Shown here in pieces: positions 34,783 to 43,407 of a stretch of 64,000 nucleotides of DNA (position 1 is the first letter of the stretch; each line of letters starts with the position of its first letter). Made by a program: the position numbers and the translations under genes. The DNA is from Paracoccus pantotrophus (GTDB lineage Bacteria; Pseudomonadota; Alphaproteobacteria; Rhodobacterales; Rhodobacteraceae), in contig NZ_CP044426.1 of NCBI RefSeq assembly GCF_008824185.1, forward strand, positions 558,001-622,000, in the 5' to 3' direction. Under the pieces are notes generated by a model, which searched no databases, was not told the DNA's origin, and was given only the letters and a program-made list of their open reading frames with translations.

Positions 34783-36084
34783 ATGGCCAAAGCCCTCGAC
34801 CCCCATGCCGCCATCGTCACCGAGGCCGGCGGCCTTGACCAAGGCGGAACGCTGAAAACCGCGGACGGCCGCCCGTTGAAGGCAGCCTTGGCGCGCAGCT
34901 CGCGCCGGGCGCGGCGGCGCGCCTTCCTGCTGGTACTTCCGCTTCTGCTGTTCGTCCTGATCACCTTCGTGGTGCCGATCGGGCAGATGCTGCAGCGTTC
35001 GGTCAAGAACGACGGCTTCTCGGCCAACATGCCGCAGCTCAGCGCCTGGTTCCACGACAACCCCCGCGGCACCGAGCCCGACGATGCGGCCTGGGCGGCG
35101 CTGGCCGCCGACCTGACCGCCGCCGCCCAGGCCCGCACCGTCGGCGTGGTCGGTACCCGCATCAACTACGACATGCCGGGCACGCGCTCGCTGTTCACCT
35201 CGGCCGGCCGCCAGGCGCGCGGCGGCATCGAGCCGCCCTATCGCGAGGCGATCCTCGAGATGGACGCGAAATGGGGCGACCCGCGGCTGTGGTCGGTGAT
35301 GCGCGAGGCCTCCTCGCCCTATACCACCAACTTCTACCTCGCGGCGGTGGACCGCACCCGCGACGAGCAGGGCGAGGTGGTCGCCGCCCCGGCGCAGCAG
35401 CAGATCTACGGCAAGCTGTTCCTGCGCACCTTCTGGCTGTCGCTGGCCATTACCGCCACCACCTTCCTGCTGGGCTTTCCCGTCGCGCATCTGCTGGCCA
35501 CCCTGCCGATGCGGCAGTCGAACCTGCTGATGATCCTGGTGCTGCTGCCGTTCTGGACCTCGCTTCTGGTCAGGACCACGGCCTGGATCGTGCTGTTGCA
35601 GCAGCAGGGCGTGGTCAACGACGTGCTGGTCTGGCTGGGGGTGATCGGCAACAACCAGCGGCTGCAGATGATCTTCAACCAGACCGGCACGATCATCGCC
35701 ATGACCCATATCCTGCTGCCCTTCATGATCCTGCCGCTCTATTCGGTGATGCGCACCATCAATCCCAGCTATGTGCGCGCCGCGCGCAGCCTGGGCGCGA
35801 CCAGCTGGACCGCCTTCCGCCGCATCTATTTCCCGCAGACCCTGCCGGGGCTGGGGGCGGGGGCGCTTCTGGTCTTCATCCTGGCGGTGGGCTATTACAT
35901 CACCCCCGCGCTGGTCGGCGGCTCGTCGGGGCAGCTGATCTCGAACATGATCGCGATGCACATGACGCAGACGCTGAACTGGTCCATGGCGGCGGCGCTG
36001 GCGGCGCTGCTGCTGGGCGGGGTCTTGATCCTCTACTGGGTCTATGACCGGCTCGTCGGCATCGACAACCTGAAACTGGGATAA
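34783..36084 (+). CDS. ABC transporter permease, PotB-type with long periplasmic loop
   Basis: This 433-residue inner-membrane permease is far longer than ordinary PotB (~280). Its N-terminal ~46 residues are cytoplasmic and Arg-rich. The first helix (47-66) is followed by a ~145-residue hydrophilic loop (67-213). Five more helices form the core, with the MetI-type EAA loop visible as YVRAARSLGATSWTAFRRIY. The ribosome site is AAAGGACC. The loop probably sits in the periplasm and may touch the binding proteins; this enlarged form is known in some alphaproteobacterial PotB relatives. It is followed after 5 bp by the PotC-type gene. Confidence 0.9.
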   Translation: MAKALDPHAAIVTEAGGLDQGGTLKTADGRPLKAALARSSRRARRRAFLLVLPLLLFVLITFVVPIGQMLQRSVKNDGFSANMPQLSAWFHDNPRGTEPDDAAWAALAADLTAAAQARTVGVVGTRINYDMPGTRSLFTSAGRQARGGIEPPYREAILEMDAKWGDPRLWSVMREASSPYTTNFYLAAVDRTRDEQGEVVAAPAQQQIYGKLFLRTFWLSLAITATTFLLGFPVAHLLATLPMRQSNLLMILVLLPFWTSLLVRTTAWIVLLQQQGVVNDVLVWLGVIGNNQRLQMIFNQTGTIIAMTHILLPFMILPLYSVMRTINPSYVRAARSLGATSWTAFRRIYFPQTLPGLGAGALLVFILAVGYYITPALVGGSSGQLISNMIAMHMTQTLNWSMAAALAALLLGGVLILYWVYDRLVGIDNLKLG

Positions 36085-36089
36085 CGGCC

Positions 36090-37043
36090 ATGGCGCTTCC
36101 AACCTACGCATCGCCGCTGGAGAAGGTCTGGCACTACACCTATCTGGCGATCTGCGGCGCGATCTTCTTCTTCCTGATCGCGCCCATCGTGGTGATCATC
36201 CCGCTGAGCTTCAACGTCGAGCCCTATTTCACCTTCACCGACCGGATGCTGTCCTTCGACCCCGACGGCTATTCGCTGCGCTGGTACGACAGCCTGCTGA
36301 CCTTCGGCATGGCGCGGCCGGACGCGCCGCGCGACCTCAGCTGGTGGGCGGATGCCTGGCGGAACGCGAAATGGGTGAACGCGGCGAAAAGCTCGATCAT
36401 CATCGGCTTCTTCTCGACCATCCTCGCCACCGTGCTGGGCACGCTGGCGGCGCTGGGGCTGTCGCGGCCCGAGATGCCCTATCGCCGCGCGATCATGGCG
36501 ATGCTGATCTCGCCCATGATCGTGCCGATCATCATCACCGCGACGGGGATGTTCTTCTTCTACTCGAACCCCTGCGAGCCCCTGACCTGGATTGGCCTGA
36601 ACCCGGAATGCGGCCGGCTGGCCGGTACCTATCTGGGGGTGATCCTGGCCCATGCCACGCTGGGCATTCCCTTCGTGATCATCACGGTGACGGCGACGCT
36701 GATCGGCTTCGACCAGTCGCTGAACCGTGCGGCGGCCAGCCTGGGGGCGAACCCGCGCACCACCTTCTTCCGCATCACCATGCCGTTGATCCTGCCTGGC
36801 GTGATCTCGGGGGCGCTGTTCGCCTTCGTGACCTCCTTCGACGAGGTGGTGGCGGTGCTGTTCATCGCCGGGCCGGACCAGCAGACCATCCCGCGCCAGA
36901 TGTGGAACGGCATCCGCGAGCAGATCTCGCCCGCCATCCTTGCCGTGGCGACGCTGCTGGTGATCTTTTCCATCGCGCTGCTCACAACCGTCGAGTTGCT
37001 GCGGCGAAGATCCGAACGGCTGCGCGGCCTGACGCCGAGGTGA
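36090..37043 (+). CDS. ABC transporter permease, PotC-type
   Basis: This 317-residue second permease subunit has a first helix at about residues 22-45, an extended periplasmic segment (to about residue 98) rich in aromatic and acidic residues, and then five helices. The EAA loop reads LNRAAASLGANPRTTFFRIT, the ATPase contact typical of PotC. The C-terminal LRRRSERLRGLTPR is basic and cytoplasmic. It forms the channel with the PotB-type partner. It is the last gene of the operon and is followed by a 9-bp perfect hairpin. Confidence 0.92.
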   Translation: MALPTYASPLEKVWHYTYLAICGAIFFFLIAPIVVIIPLSFNVEPYFTFTDRMLSFDPDGYSLRWYDSLLTFGMARPDAPRDLSWWADAWRNAKWVNAAKSSIIIGFFSTILATVLGTLAALGLSRPEMPYRRAIMAMLISPMIVPIIITATGMFFFYSNPCEPLTWIGLNPECGRLAGTYLGVILAHATLGIPFVIITVTATLIGFDQSLNRAAASLGANPRTTFFRITMPLILPGVISGALFAFVTSFDEVVAVLFIAGPDQQTIPRQMWNGIREQISPAILAVATLLVIFSIALLTTVELLRRRSERLRGLTPR

Positions 37044-37049
37044 GGGCGG

Positions 37050-37071
37050 ACGCCGCCCTTGGGGGCGGCGT
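37050..37071. terminator. Bidirectional hairpin between convergent operons
   Basis: ACGCCGCCC (37050-37058) and GGGCGGCGT (37063-37071) form a perfect 9-bp stem with loop TTGG. It lies in the 35-bp space between the PotC-type stop and the AEC transporter stop. The T-tract is minimal on either strand (TT on plus), so termination may be partial or Rho-assisted. Confidence 0.6.
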
Positions 37072-37078
37072 TTGCGCA

Positions 37079-38023
37079 TCAGGGCAGGGCGGCAAGCCAG
37101 AACCAGACCGTCAGCATCGACAGCCCCGTCGCCACCAGCACCGCCGAGGCCGAGACGCGCTTGGCCACCCCGTAAAGCGCGGCGAAGAGATAGGCATTGA
37201 CCCCCGGCGGCATGGCGGCCGTCACCACGGCCGAGCGCATTTCGGCCAGGTTCAGCGCGAAGATCCGGCCCAGGCCGAAGGTCACGGCCGGATGCAGCAG
37301 CAGCGAGATGCAGCAGCACATCGCGATGGCCCGCGCCTCGCCCTCGGGGCGGTAGCGATAGAGCACGCCGCCCAGCCCGAACAGCGCCGCCGGCAGCGCG
37401 GCGCTGGACATCATCCGGACAGCGGCCCAGAAGCCCTCGGGCATGACCAGCCCGGCCTGAGTCAGCAGATTCATGGCAAAGCCGCCGAGGATGCCGATGA
37501 CCAGCGGCGTGTGCAGCACGCCCGACAGCGCCCGCAGCGCCACCCCGCCCACGGACAGGTTCTGGCCCCGCGCCCGGGCGAATTCCATCGCGGTGATGCC
37601 GAAGGTGTAAAGCAGCGGCGAATGCACCGAGATGATGGTAAAGTTGCCCAGCATCGCCTCGGGGCCATAGGCGCGTTCGGTGATCGGCACGCCCAGCAGC
37701 AGCGAGTTCGAGAACAGGCAGACGAAGCCGATGGCGATGGCGTCCTCGATCGGCCGCCTCAGCCAGTAAAAGGACAGGCCGGTTCCCAGCGCAAAGGACA
37801 AAAGCGCGCCGCTGTAAAAGGCCAAGAGCAACAGTGGGTTGTAATTCGCCCCCAGGTCCAGCCGGGCGATGGCGCCGAACAGCAGTACTGGCAATGCGAA
37901 GTTCTGCGCAAAGCGCATGACACCATCGACCGCCACCTCGGTCAGCCATCTGCGCCAGCAGACCAGGTAGCCGAAGCCAACCACCAGGAACACCGGCAGG
38001 ATGACGTCGAAAAGCGCGGTCAT
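37079..38023 (-). CDS. AEC family transporter (auxin efflux carrier fold)
   Basis: This 314-residue protein has about ten membrane helices. It opens ALFDVILPVFLVVGFGYLVC and contains RFAQNFALPVLLFGAIARLD, GALLSFALGTGLSFYWLRR and, near the end, TAAMPPGVNAYLFAALYGVA. The broken helix around NFALPVLLF and the PPG motif are typical of the AEC/BASS-like fold. Members export or import organic acids (malate or malonate in some bacteria); the substrate is unknown. Its ATG overlaps the MBL-hydrolase stop by 4 bp, so it is the last gene of the minus-strand run. Confidence 0.9.
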   Translation of the reverse strand: MTALFDVILPVFLVVGFGYLVCWRRWLTEVAVDGVMRFAQNFALPVLLFGAIARLDLGANYNPLLLLAFYSGALLSFALGTGLSFYWLRRPIEDAIAIGFVCLFSNSLLLGVPITERAYGPEAMLGNFTIISVHSPLLYTFGITAMEFARARGQNLSVGGVALRALSGVLHTPLVIGILGGFAMNLLTQAGLVMPEGFWAAVRMMSSAALPAALFGLGGVLYRYRPEGEARAIAMCCCISLLLHPAVTFGLGRIFALNLAEMRSAVVTAAMPPGVNAYLFAALYGVAKRVSASAVLVATGLSMLTVWFWLAALP

Positions 38024-38820
38024 ATCAGCTCGATCCGCATGCCGTCATGGGCGGGCACGACGTTTTCGGGCGTCTCGCGCATGACGGCGTCGTAATCCAG
38101 GTCGACATGCATGTTGGTCAGAACGCCGCGCGCGCAGCCCGAGCGGGCGATCCATTCCAGCGTCAGCGCCAGATGGGCGTGGCTGGGATGCGGGATGCGT
38201 CGCAGCGCGTCGCAGATGAACACCTCGCAACCCGTGATCACCGGCCAGGCTTCCTCGGGAATCGCCAGCACGTCGGGCAGGTAGACCAGGCTCTGCTCGA
38301 CCCCGCCGATGCGGAAGCCGAGCGCGTTCATGTCGCCGTGGTTGACCTCGAAAGGCGCCAGCTCGATGCTGCCCCCCGCGCCCTCGATGGCGAAGGGGCC
38401 GCGGATCGGCTGCAAATCGCAGATTGGTGGATAGGAGGAACCCGGCGGCGTTTCGAAGATATAGCCGAAGCGGGTCTTCAGCGCCGCCGCGGTCGGCTGG
38501 TCGGCCCAGACCGGCATCCGGCGGCGCATGTTGAAGACGATCTGCCGCAGGTCGTCGATGCCGTGGATATGGTCGGCATGGGCATGGGTATAGGCGACCG
38601 CATCCAGCTCGGCGACATCGGCATCCAGCAGCTGCGGCACCAGGTCGGGCCCGGTGTCGATCAGCAGCCGCGTCACCCCGTCATGGCCATGGCGCTCGAC
38701 CAGAAGCGCGCAGCGGCGGCGGCGGTTGCGCGGATTGGCCGGATCGCATTCGCCCCAGCGATTGCCCAGCCGAGGCACGCCGCCCGAAGAGCCGCAGCCC
38801 AGGACGGTGGCGCGGATCAT
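38020..38820 (-). CDS. MBL-fold metal-dependent hydrolase (PhnP-like)
   Basis: This 266-residue metallo-beta-lactamase-fold protein has the metal motif THAHADHIHGIDDLRQIVF, an N-terminal TVLGCGSSGGVPRLG, and later His/Asp ligands in EVNHGDMNALGFRIG and FICDALRR. The GSSGGVPR opening and the domain order match the PhnP/YcbX-like group of cyclic phosphodiesterases. It is not in a phosphonate operon but is coupled (4-bp overlap) to tatD, an arrangement that I recall as widespread in alphaproteobacteria. Its actual substrate is unknown. Confidence 0.9.
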   Translation of the reverse strand: MIRATVLGCGSSGGVPRLGNRWGECDPANPRNRRRRCALLVERHGHDGVTRLLIDTGPDLVPQLLDADVAELDAVAYTHAHADHIHGIDDLRQIVFNMRRRMPVWADQPTAAALKTRFGYIFETPPGSSYPPICDLQPIRGPFAIEGAGGSIELAPFEVNHGDMNALGFRIGGVEQSLVYLPDVLAIPEEAWPVITGCEVFICDALRRIPHPSHAHLALTLEWIARSGCARGVLTNMHVDLDYDAVMRETPENVVPAHDGMRIELI

Positions 38821-39614
38821 GCCGCGGCCTTGCGAAACAGCCGCTCGAAGTTCAGCGTGGTGAGGCTGGCGAATTCATGCTCGGTCATGCCCAGCAGCTC
38901 GGCGCCGACCTTGGCGGTATGGGCGACGAAGGCCGGCTCGTTGCGCTTGCCGCGATGCGGCGGCGGGGCGAGATAGGGCGCATCGGTCTCGACCAGGATG
39001 CGGTCGGCGGGCGCGGCGGCAAAGATCTCGCGGATCGAGGTGCTGCGCGGGAAGGCCGCGATGCCGGACATGGACAGGTAGAAGCCCAGGTCCAGCGCCG
39101 CCCGCGCCAGGTCCCGCCCGCTGGTATAGCAATGCATGACGCCGGTGAAGGCGCCGGCCCGATGTTCCTCGGTCAGGATGCGGGCCATGTCCTCGTCCGC
39201 GTCGCGCGAATGGACGATCAGCGGCAGGCCGGTGCGGCGCGCGGCCTCGATATGGATGCGGAGGCTTTCGGCCTGCACCGCGGCGCTGTCGGCGGTGTAG
39301 TGATAGTCGAGCCCGGTCTCGCCGATGCCGACGAAACGCGGATGGCGCGACAGGGCGACCAGCTCCTCGACCGTGGCCAGCGGCTCTTCGGCGGCATGCA
39401 TCGGATGGGTGCCGGCGGCATAGAACACGCCGGGATGGGTTTCGGCGATGGCGCGCACGGCGGGTTCGTTGCGCAGCCGGGTGCAGATGGTCACCATGCG
39501 GGTCACGCCCGCCGCATGGGCGCGCGCGACCAGTTCGGTCTGTTCGCCCTCGAAATCGGGGAAGTCCAGGTGGCAATGGCTGTCCACCAGGATGGGAAGA
39601 TCGGGTTCGGGCAT
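38817..39614 (-). CDS. tatD: TatD family metal-dependent hydrolase
   Basis: This 265-residue amidohydrolase-fold protein has the first metal pair in VDSHCHLDFPDFEG, the ligand Glu in GIGETGLDYHYT, and later His residues in LIVHSRDADEDMARIL and GVMHCYTSGRDLA. The last metal ligand lies in ILVETDAPYLAPPPHRGKRN. TatD-type proteins act as 3'-5' DNA exonucleases or D-aminoacyl-tRNA deacylases in different organisms. It lies 12 bp after holB and overlaps the MBL-fold gene by 4 bp. The tmk-holB-tatD order is common. Confidence 0.93.
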   Translation of the reverse strand: MPEPDLPILVDSHCHLDFPDFEGEQTELVARAHAAGVTRMVTICTRLRNEPAVRAIAETHPGVFYAAGTHPMHAAEEPLATVEELVALSRHPRFVGIGETGLDYHYTADSAAVQAESLRIHIEAARRTGLPLIVHSRDADEDMARILTEEHRAGAFTGVMHCYTSGRDLARAALDLGFYLSMSGIAAFPRSTSIREIFAAAPADRILVETDAPYLAPPPHRGKRNEPAFVAHTAKVGAELLGMTEHEFASLTTLNFERLFRKAAA

Positions 39615-39626
39615 GGTTGGTTTCCG

Positions 39627-40724
39627 TCAGACGGCGGGCTGGTTCGCAAGCCCGACCAGCATATCCAACACCAGCGCGGAAGGGTCAAGGTTGACCGCCC
39701 GCCCGGCGCGGGCCCGCGCTGACAGCTCGGCCTGGGCGGCCGCCCAAAGCCGTGCCACCGCCGGATCGGGGGCGATGCGGCTCAGCACCTCGGCCTCGCC
39801 CTCGGCCGCCTCGGGCAGGGGGGCGCCCAAGAGGCCGGTGCGCGCGGCGCGAGTCAGAAAACGGTCGAGAAGGGTTACGACCAGGTCGAAGGGATCGCCC
39901 TCGGCCCCCGCGCGTCCCGCCGCCAGTTCGGCCAGGGCGGCGGCGGCGCGGCGGTCCATGCGCGGATAATCGGCGAACAGCCCGGCGATGCGCTGGTAAA
40001 GCGCCAGCCCGTCCTGCCCGGCCAGCCGCAGCGCCTCGCCGATCGAGCCGCCGGACAGCGCCGCCAGCCGGGCCGCGTCATGGTCAAGGCCGAGGTCGTG
40101 CAGAACCCGGCCCATGTCCTCGGGGCTCAGCGGCTGCAGCCGCAACTCGCGGCAGCGCGAGCGGATGGTCGGCAAAAGCCGCGCCGGCTGATGCGCGACC
40201 AGCAGCAGCGTCGCTTCCTGCGGCGGTTCTTCCAGCAGCTTCAGCAGCGCATTGGCGGCGGCCTGGTTCATTTCGTCCGCGGCGTCGATGATGGCGATGC
40301 GCCGCCCGCCCTCGGCCGCGCTCATGTGGAAGAAGCCCTGCAGGCGGCGGACCTCGTCCACGGTGATCTCGGCGCGCAGGCGCAGGGTCTTTTCATCCAC
40401 CGGGCGCCGGACCAGGTGCAGCCGCGGCTCGGACAGCGCGCGGATGCGGCGGACGGTGGGATCGTCCTGCGGCGTGGTCAGGTCGGGCGACGCGGCACCG
40501 CTCAGCAGCCATTTGGCGATGGTCCAGGCCAGCGTCGCCTTGCCGGTGCCGCGTGGCCCCGAGATCAGCCAGGCATGGTGCAGCCGATGCGCCTGGGCGG
40601 CGGCCAGGAAATCCGCGACCGCGGCGTCCTGGCCGATGATGCGCGCCGCCTCGCGGGGATGGGGCGCGCCCGGCACGCGGTCGGGTTCGGGCAGCGGCTC
40701 GTCGCTGATGCCGGGCCGGCTCAT
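39627..40724 (-). CDS. holB: DNA polymerase III subunit delta prime
   Basis: This 365-residue clamp-loader subunit has a Walker A-like loop SGPRGTGKATLAWTIAKWLL, the region IAIIDAADEMNQAAANALLK in place of Walker B, LLEEPPQEATLLLVAHQPA, and a sensor-like TIRSRCRELRLQPLS. It helps open and load the sliding clamp with the gamma/tau subunits in replication. No zinc-binding cysteine cluster is seen. The length fits alphaproteobacterial HolB. It overlaps tmk by 4 bp, and its product works in the same DNA-synthesis pathway. Confidence 0.94.
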   Translation of the reverse strand: MSRPGISDEPLPEPDRVPGAPHPREAARIIGQDAAVADFLAAAQAHRLHHAWLISGPRGTGKATLAWTIAKWLLSGAASPDLTTPQDDPTVRRIRALSEPRLHLVRRPVDEKTLRLRAEITVDEVRRLQGFFHMSAAEGGRRIAIIDAADEMNQAAANALLKLLEEPPQEATLLLVAHQPARLLPTIRSRCRELRLQPLSPEDMGRVLHDLGLDHDAARLAALSGGSIGEALRLAGQDGLALYQRIAGLFADYPRMDRRAAAALAELAAGRAGAEGDPFDLVVTLLDRFLTRAARTGLLGAPLPEAAEGEAEVLSRIAPDPAVARLWAAAQAELSARARAGRAVNLDPSALVLDMLVGLANQPAV

Positions 40725-41320
40725 GTCAGGGCGGCCAGTACGCGGGCGGCGACCTCGTCCTCGCTGCCGCGGCCGTCGATCACCCGGATGCGTTCGGGCG
40801 CCTCGGCAGCCAGCGCCAGGAAGCCCGCGCGCAGCTTCTGCTGGAAGCCCAGGCCCAGCGTCTCGAACCGGTCCTCGGCCCCGCCGCGGGCCTGGCCGCG
40901 GGCCAGCGCCACCGCCGGGTCGATGTCGATGATGAAGGTGCGGTCGGGCTCGATGCCGATGGTCAGCCGGTGCAACTCTTCGACCAGCTGGCGCAGCTCG
41001 GCGCGGGCGAGGCCCTGGTAGACTCGGCTGGAATCGGCGAAACGGTCGGTCACGATCCAGGCGCCGCGGTCCAGCGCCGGTCGGATCAGCCGCTCAACAT
41101 GGTCGCGGCGGGCGGCGGTGAACAGCAGCAGCTCGGTTTCGGGGGACCAGCGTTCGCCCGCGCCCTCGACCAGCAGGCGGCGGATCTCCTCGGCGCCCAG
41201 GCTGCCGCCGGGTTCGCGCGTCAGCAGCGTCTCGGTGCCGCGCGCGTTCAGCGCCTGTGCCAGCCGCCGCGCCTGGGTGGATTTTCCCGATCCGTCGATG
41301 CCCTCGAAACTGATGAACAT
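40721..41320 (-). CDS. tmk: Thymidylate kinase
   Basis: This 199-residue kinase phosphorylates dTMP to dTDP with ATP. The P-loop FEGIDGSGKSTQARRLAQ, the dTMP contact LLTREPGG, the DRY-like DRFADSSRVYQGLA and the LID region ARGQARGGAEDRFE are all present at the expected spacing. The DGSGKST loop with no Arg in the P-loop, and arginines in the LID instead, indicates the bacterial type II arrangement. The gene is coupled to holB downstream and follows the carboxypeptidase gene after 15 bp. Confidence 0.96.
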   Translation of the reverse strand: MFISFEGIDGSGKSTQARRLAQALNARGTETLLTREPGGSLGAEEIRRLLVEGAGERWSPETELLLFTAARRDHVERLIRPALDRGAWIVTDRFADSSRVYQGLARAELRQLVEELHRLTIGIEPDRTFIIDIDPAVALARGQARGGAEDRFETLGLGFQQKLRAGFLALAAEAPERIRVIDGRGSEDEVAARVLAALT

Positions 41321-41334
41321 GGGTGGCTGCGGCG

Positions 41335-42492
41335 TCAGTTGCGCATCGCCTGGACGGCCCTTTCGCCCAGGCGGAAGGCTGCGCTTTGCATGCGGCCCAG
41401 CACGCCGGTCCGGGCGACGTTGCTGGCTGCGAACAGCGGCAGGCGCGATTGTCCGGCGCCGGGAATGTCCACGATCAGTTCGCCCAGCCGGTCGCCTTGG
41501 GCGATGGGGGCTTCGATGGGGCCGTTGAAGACAGCTTCGGCCTTGACGCCCGCATGCGAGCCGGCGGGGATCAGCACCCGGACCCCGTCCTTGGTGGTCA
41601 GTCCGACGCGGCTCTTGTCGCCCAGCCAGACCGGGGCCTGGACCACGATCTCGTCCTTGGGGATGATGGTGCGCATGGTGAACTGGCGATAGGCCCAGTT
41701 CACGATCTGCTCGGATTCCTCGGCGCGGGCCTTTTCACTGGGCAGGCCGGTGATGACGAAGACGATGCGCCGGTCGCCCTGTACGGCCGAGCCGACAAGC
41801 CCGTAGCCCGCCTCCTGCGTGTGCCCGGTCTTCAGCCCGTCGGCCTTCCAGTCGCCGGTTCCAAGCCGCAGCAAGGGGTTGCGGTTGCCCGCATTCGAGG
41901 GCACCCGCCCCTTGTAGTTGTATTCGGTAAGGGCGAAGTTCTTGTAGAGTTCCGGGAACTCGGTGATCAGCCGGGTGGCGAGCAGGCCCAGGTCGTGCAT
42001 CGACATCCGGTGCTGGGGATCCGGCCAGCCCGAGGCGTTGACGAAATGCGAGTTCGTCATGCCCAGCTGCCGGGCGCGCTCGTTCATCAGCCGGGCAAAG
42101 GCTTCTTCGGTCCCGGCCAGCCCCTCGGCCACGACGACGCAGGCATCATTGCCCGAATTGATGATGATGCCGTGGATCAGATCCTCGACCGTCGGCCGAT
42201 CTGCCGGTTCGACGAACATCTTCGACCCACCCATCTGCCAGGCCTTGGTCGAGACGGGAAAGGTCGTGTCCATCGCCACCCGACCGTCGTGCAGTGCCTC
42301 GAACAGCATGTTCAGGGTCATCAGCTTGGACATGGAGGCCGGCGGCAACGGCTCGTCGGCGTTCTTTTCCATCAGCACGGTGCCGGTCGCCACGTCATAG
42401 ACCCAGGCTGCACGGGCCGTGGTGTCGAAGGCCTGCGCCGGCAGCGCAAGCAGCATGGCCAGAGCGAAGATGCGGAACGTCAGTGCGCGCAT
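41335..42492 (-). CDS. D-alanyl-D-alanine carboxypeptidase (PBP5/6-like)
   Basis: This 385-residue serine peptidase has a Sec signal peptide (residues 1-21, ending PAQA). All three penicillin-binding motifs are present: S-x-x-K at 53-56 in PPASMSKLMTL, S-x-N in IINSGNDACVVVAEG, and K-T-G in KTGHTQEAGYGLVGS. A C-terminal beta domain and a terminal segment (RLGERAVQAMRN), possibly membrane-associating, follow. It trims the terminal D-Ala from peptidoglycan pentapeptides in the periplasm. It heads the tmk-holB-tatD set, with lexA 105 bp upstream on the same strand. Confidence 0.94.
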   Translation of the reverse strand: MRALTFRIFALAMLLALPAQAFDTTARAAWVYDVATGTVLMEKNADEPLPPASMSKLMTLNMLFEALHDGRVAMDTTFPVSTKAWQMGGSKMFVEPADRPTVEDLIHGIIINSGNDACVVVAEGLAGTEEAFARLMNERARQLGMTNSHFVNASGWPDPQHRMSMHDLGLLATRLITEFPELYKNFALTEYNYKGRVPSNAGNRNPLLRLGTGDWKADGLKTGHTQEAGYGLVGSAVQGDRRIVFVITGLPSEKARAEESEQIVNWAYRQFTMRTIIPKDEIVVQAPVWLGDKSRVGLTTKDGVRVLIPAGSHAGVKAEAVFNGPIEAPIAQGDRLGELIVDIPGAGQSRLPLFAASNVARTGVLGRMQSAAFRLGERAVQAMRN

Positions 42493-42597
42493 GGATTATC
42501 CTTGACCTGTCGCCTTTGGCCCATGGTTATCCCAGCCGGCCGAGACCCGCAACGCCGCCCGGCGATCTGTGCCGCGCAAGTGAACGGTGGTCGCCGC

Positions 42598-43296
42598 CTA
42601 ATAGCTGCGGATCAGCCCCACCAGCCGGCCCTGGATCCGGACCTTGTCCTCGGGCAGCATGCGGGTTTCGTAAGCCGGGTTTGCGGCTTCCAGCGCGATC
42701 ATGCCCCCCTTGCGGCGATAACGTTTCAGCGTGGCTTCGAAACCCTCGATCAGCGCCACCACGATATCGCCGTTTTCGGCCGCGTCCTGTTCGCGGATCA
42801 CCACCACGTCGCCGTCGTTGATCCCGGCCTCGATCATCGAATCGCCGCGCACCTCAAGCGCGTAATGACGATCCTGGCCCGAGAGCATCGAGCCGGGCAC
42901 GGCGATGTGATGTGAGATTTCCGAGATCGCCTCGATCGGGACGCCGGCGGCGATGCGGCCCATCACCGGCAATTCGATGGCCGAGACGGAGACGTCCATG
43001 GCGCCGCGCGGCAGGGGAGCGGGACGGTCGGGAACCACCCCTTCGATCACGCGGGGCTGGAAGCCCGGACCCTTGCTGAGGCTGTCGGGCAGGCGGACGA
43101 TTTCCAGCGCGCGGGCGCGATGCGGCAGGCGGCGGATGAACCCGCGTTCTTCAAGGGCGGTCACGAGGCGATGTATTCCCGATTTCGAGCGCAGGTCCAG
43201 CGCGAGCTTCATTTCGTCGAAGGACGGCGGCACCCCGTCGCGAGCCATCCGCGCCTGAATGAATTCAAGAAGCTGGATCTGTTTCTTCGTCAGCAT
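42598..43296 (-). CDS. lexA: LexA repressor
   Basis: This 232-residue SOS repressor has an N-terminal winged helix (MLTKKQIQLLEFIQARMARD, then PPSFDEMKLALDLRSKSGIH). The self-cleavage site is Ala117-Gly118 in GRIAAGVPIEA. The C-terminal Ser-Lys dyad is Ser153 in RGDSMIEAGI and Lys191 in ATLKRYRR. RecA filaments trigger cleavage, releasing DNA-repair genes. I set the start at 43296, matching LexA N-termini; the longer frame up to 43362 would run over the promoter and operator. Its own promoter at 43341-43369 overlaps an SOS box at 43330-43344, so it should repress itself. Confidence 0.97.
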   Translation of the reverse strand: MLTKKQIQLLEFIQARMARDGVPPSFDEMKLALDLRSKSGIHRLVTALEERGFIRRLPHRARALEIVRLPDSLSKGPGFQPRVIEGVVPDRPAPLPRGAMDVSVSAIELPVMGRIAAGVPIEAISEISHHIAVPGSMLSGQDRHYALEVRGDSMIEAGINDGDVVVIREQDAAENGDIVVALIEGFEATLKRYRRKGGMIALEAANPAYETRMLPEDKVRIQGRLVGLIRSY

Positions 43297-43329
43297 GCTC
43301 TGCCCCCGATCTGCTGCGGCCGCCATCAT

Positions 43330-43344
43330 GTTCATCGAATGTTC
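43330..43344. promoter_or_regulatory. SOS box (LexA operator) of lexA
   Basis: GTTC (43330-43333), seven bases ATCGAAT, GTTC (43341-43344): a direct-repeat GTTC-N7-GTTC, the LexA-binding site known for alphaproteobacteria. On the transcribed strand it reads GAAC-N7-GAAC, and its first GAAC forms part of the -10 element. It lies 34-48 bp before the lexA start. Confidence 0.85.
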
Positions 43345-43369
43345 TAGCGCGCCCCGTCCCATGCGTCAA
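43341..43369 (-). promoter_or_regulatory. Sigma70-like promoter of lexA
   Basis: On the minus strand TTGACG (43369-43364) and TAGAAC (43346-43341) are 17 bases apart. LexA bound at the overlapping SOS box would cover the -10. This gives lexA independent control inside the long moeA-lexA gene run. Confidence 0.7.
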
Positions 43370-43407
43370 TCGTTATGGCGATTCGGGTAAATTTCCGGTT
43401 AACCGGG

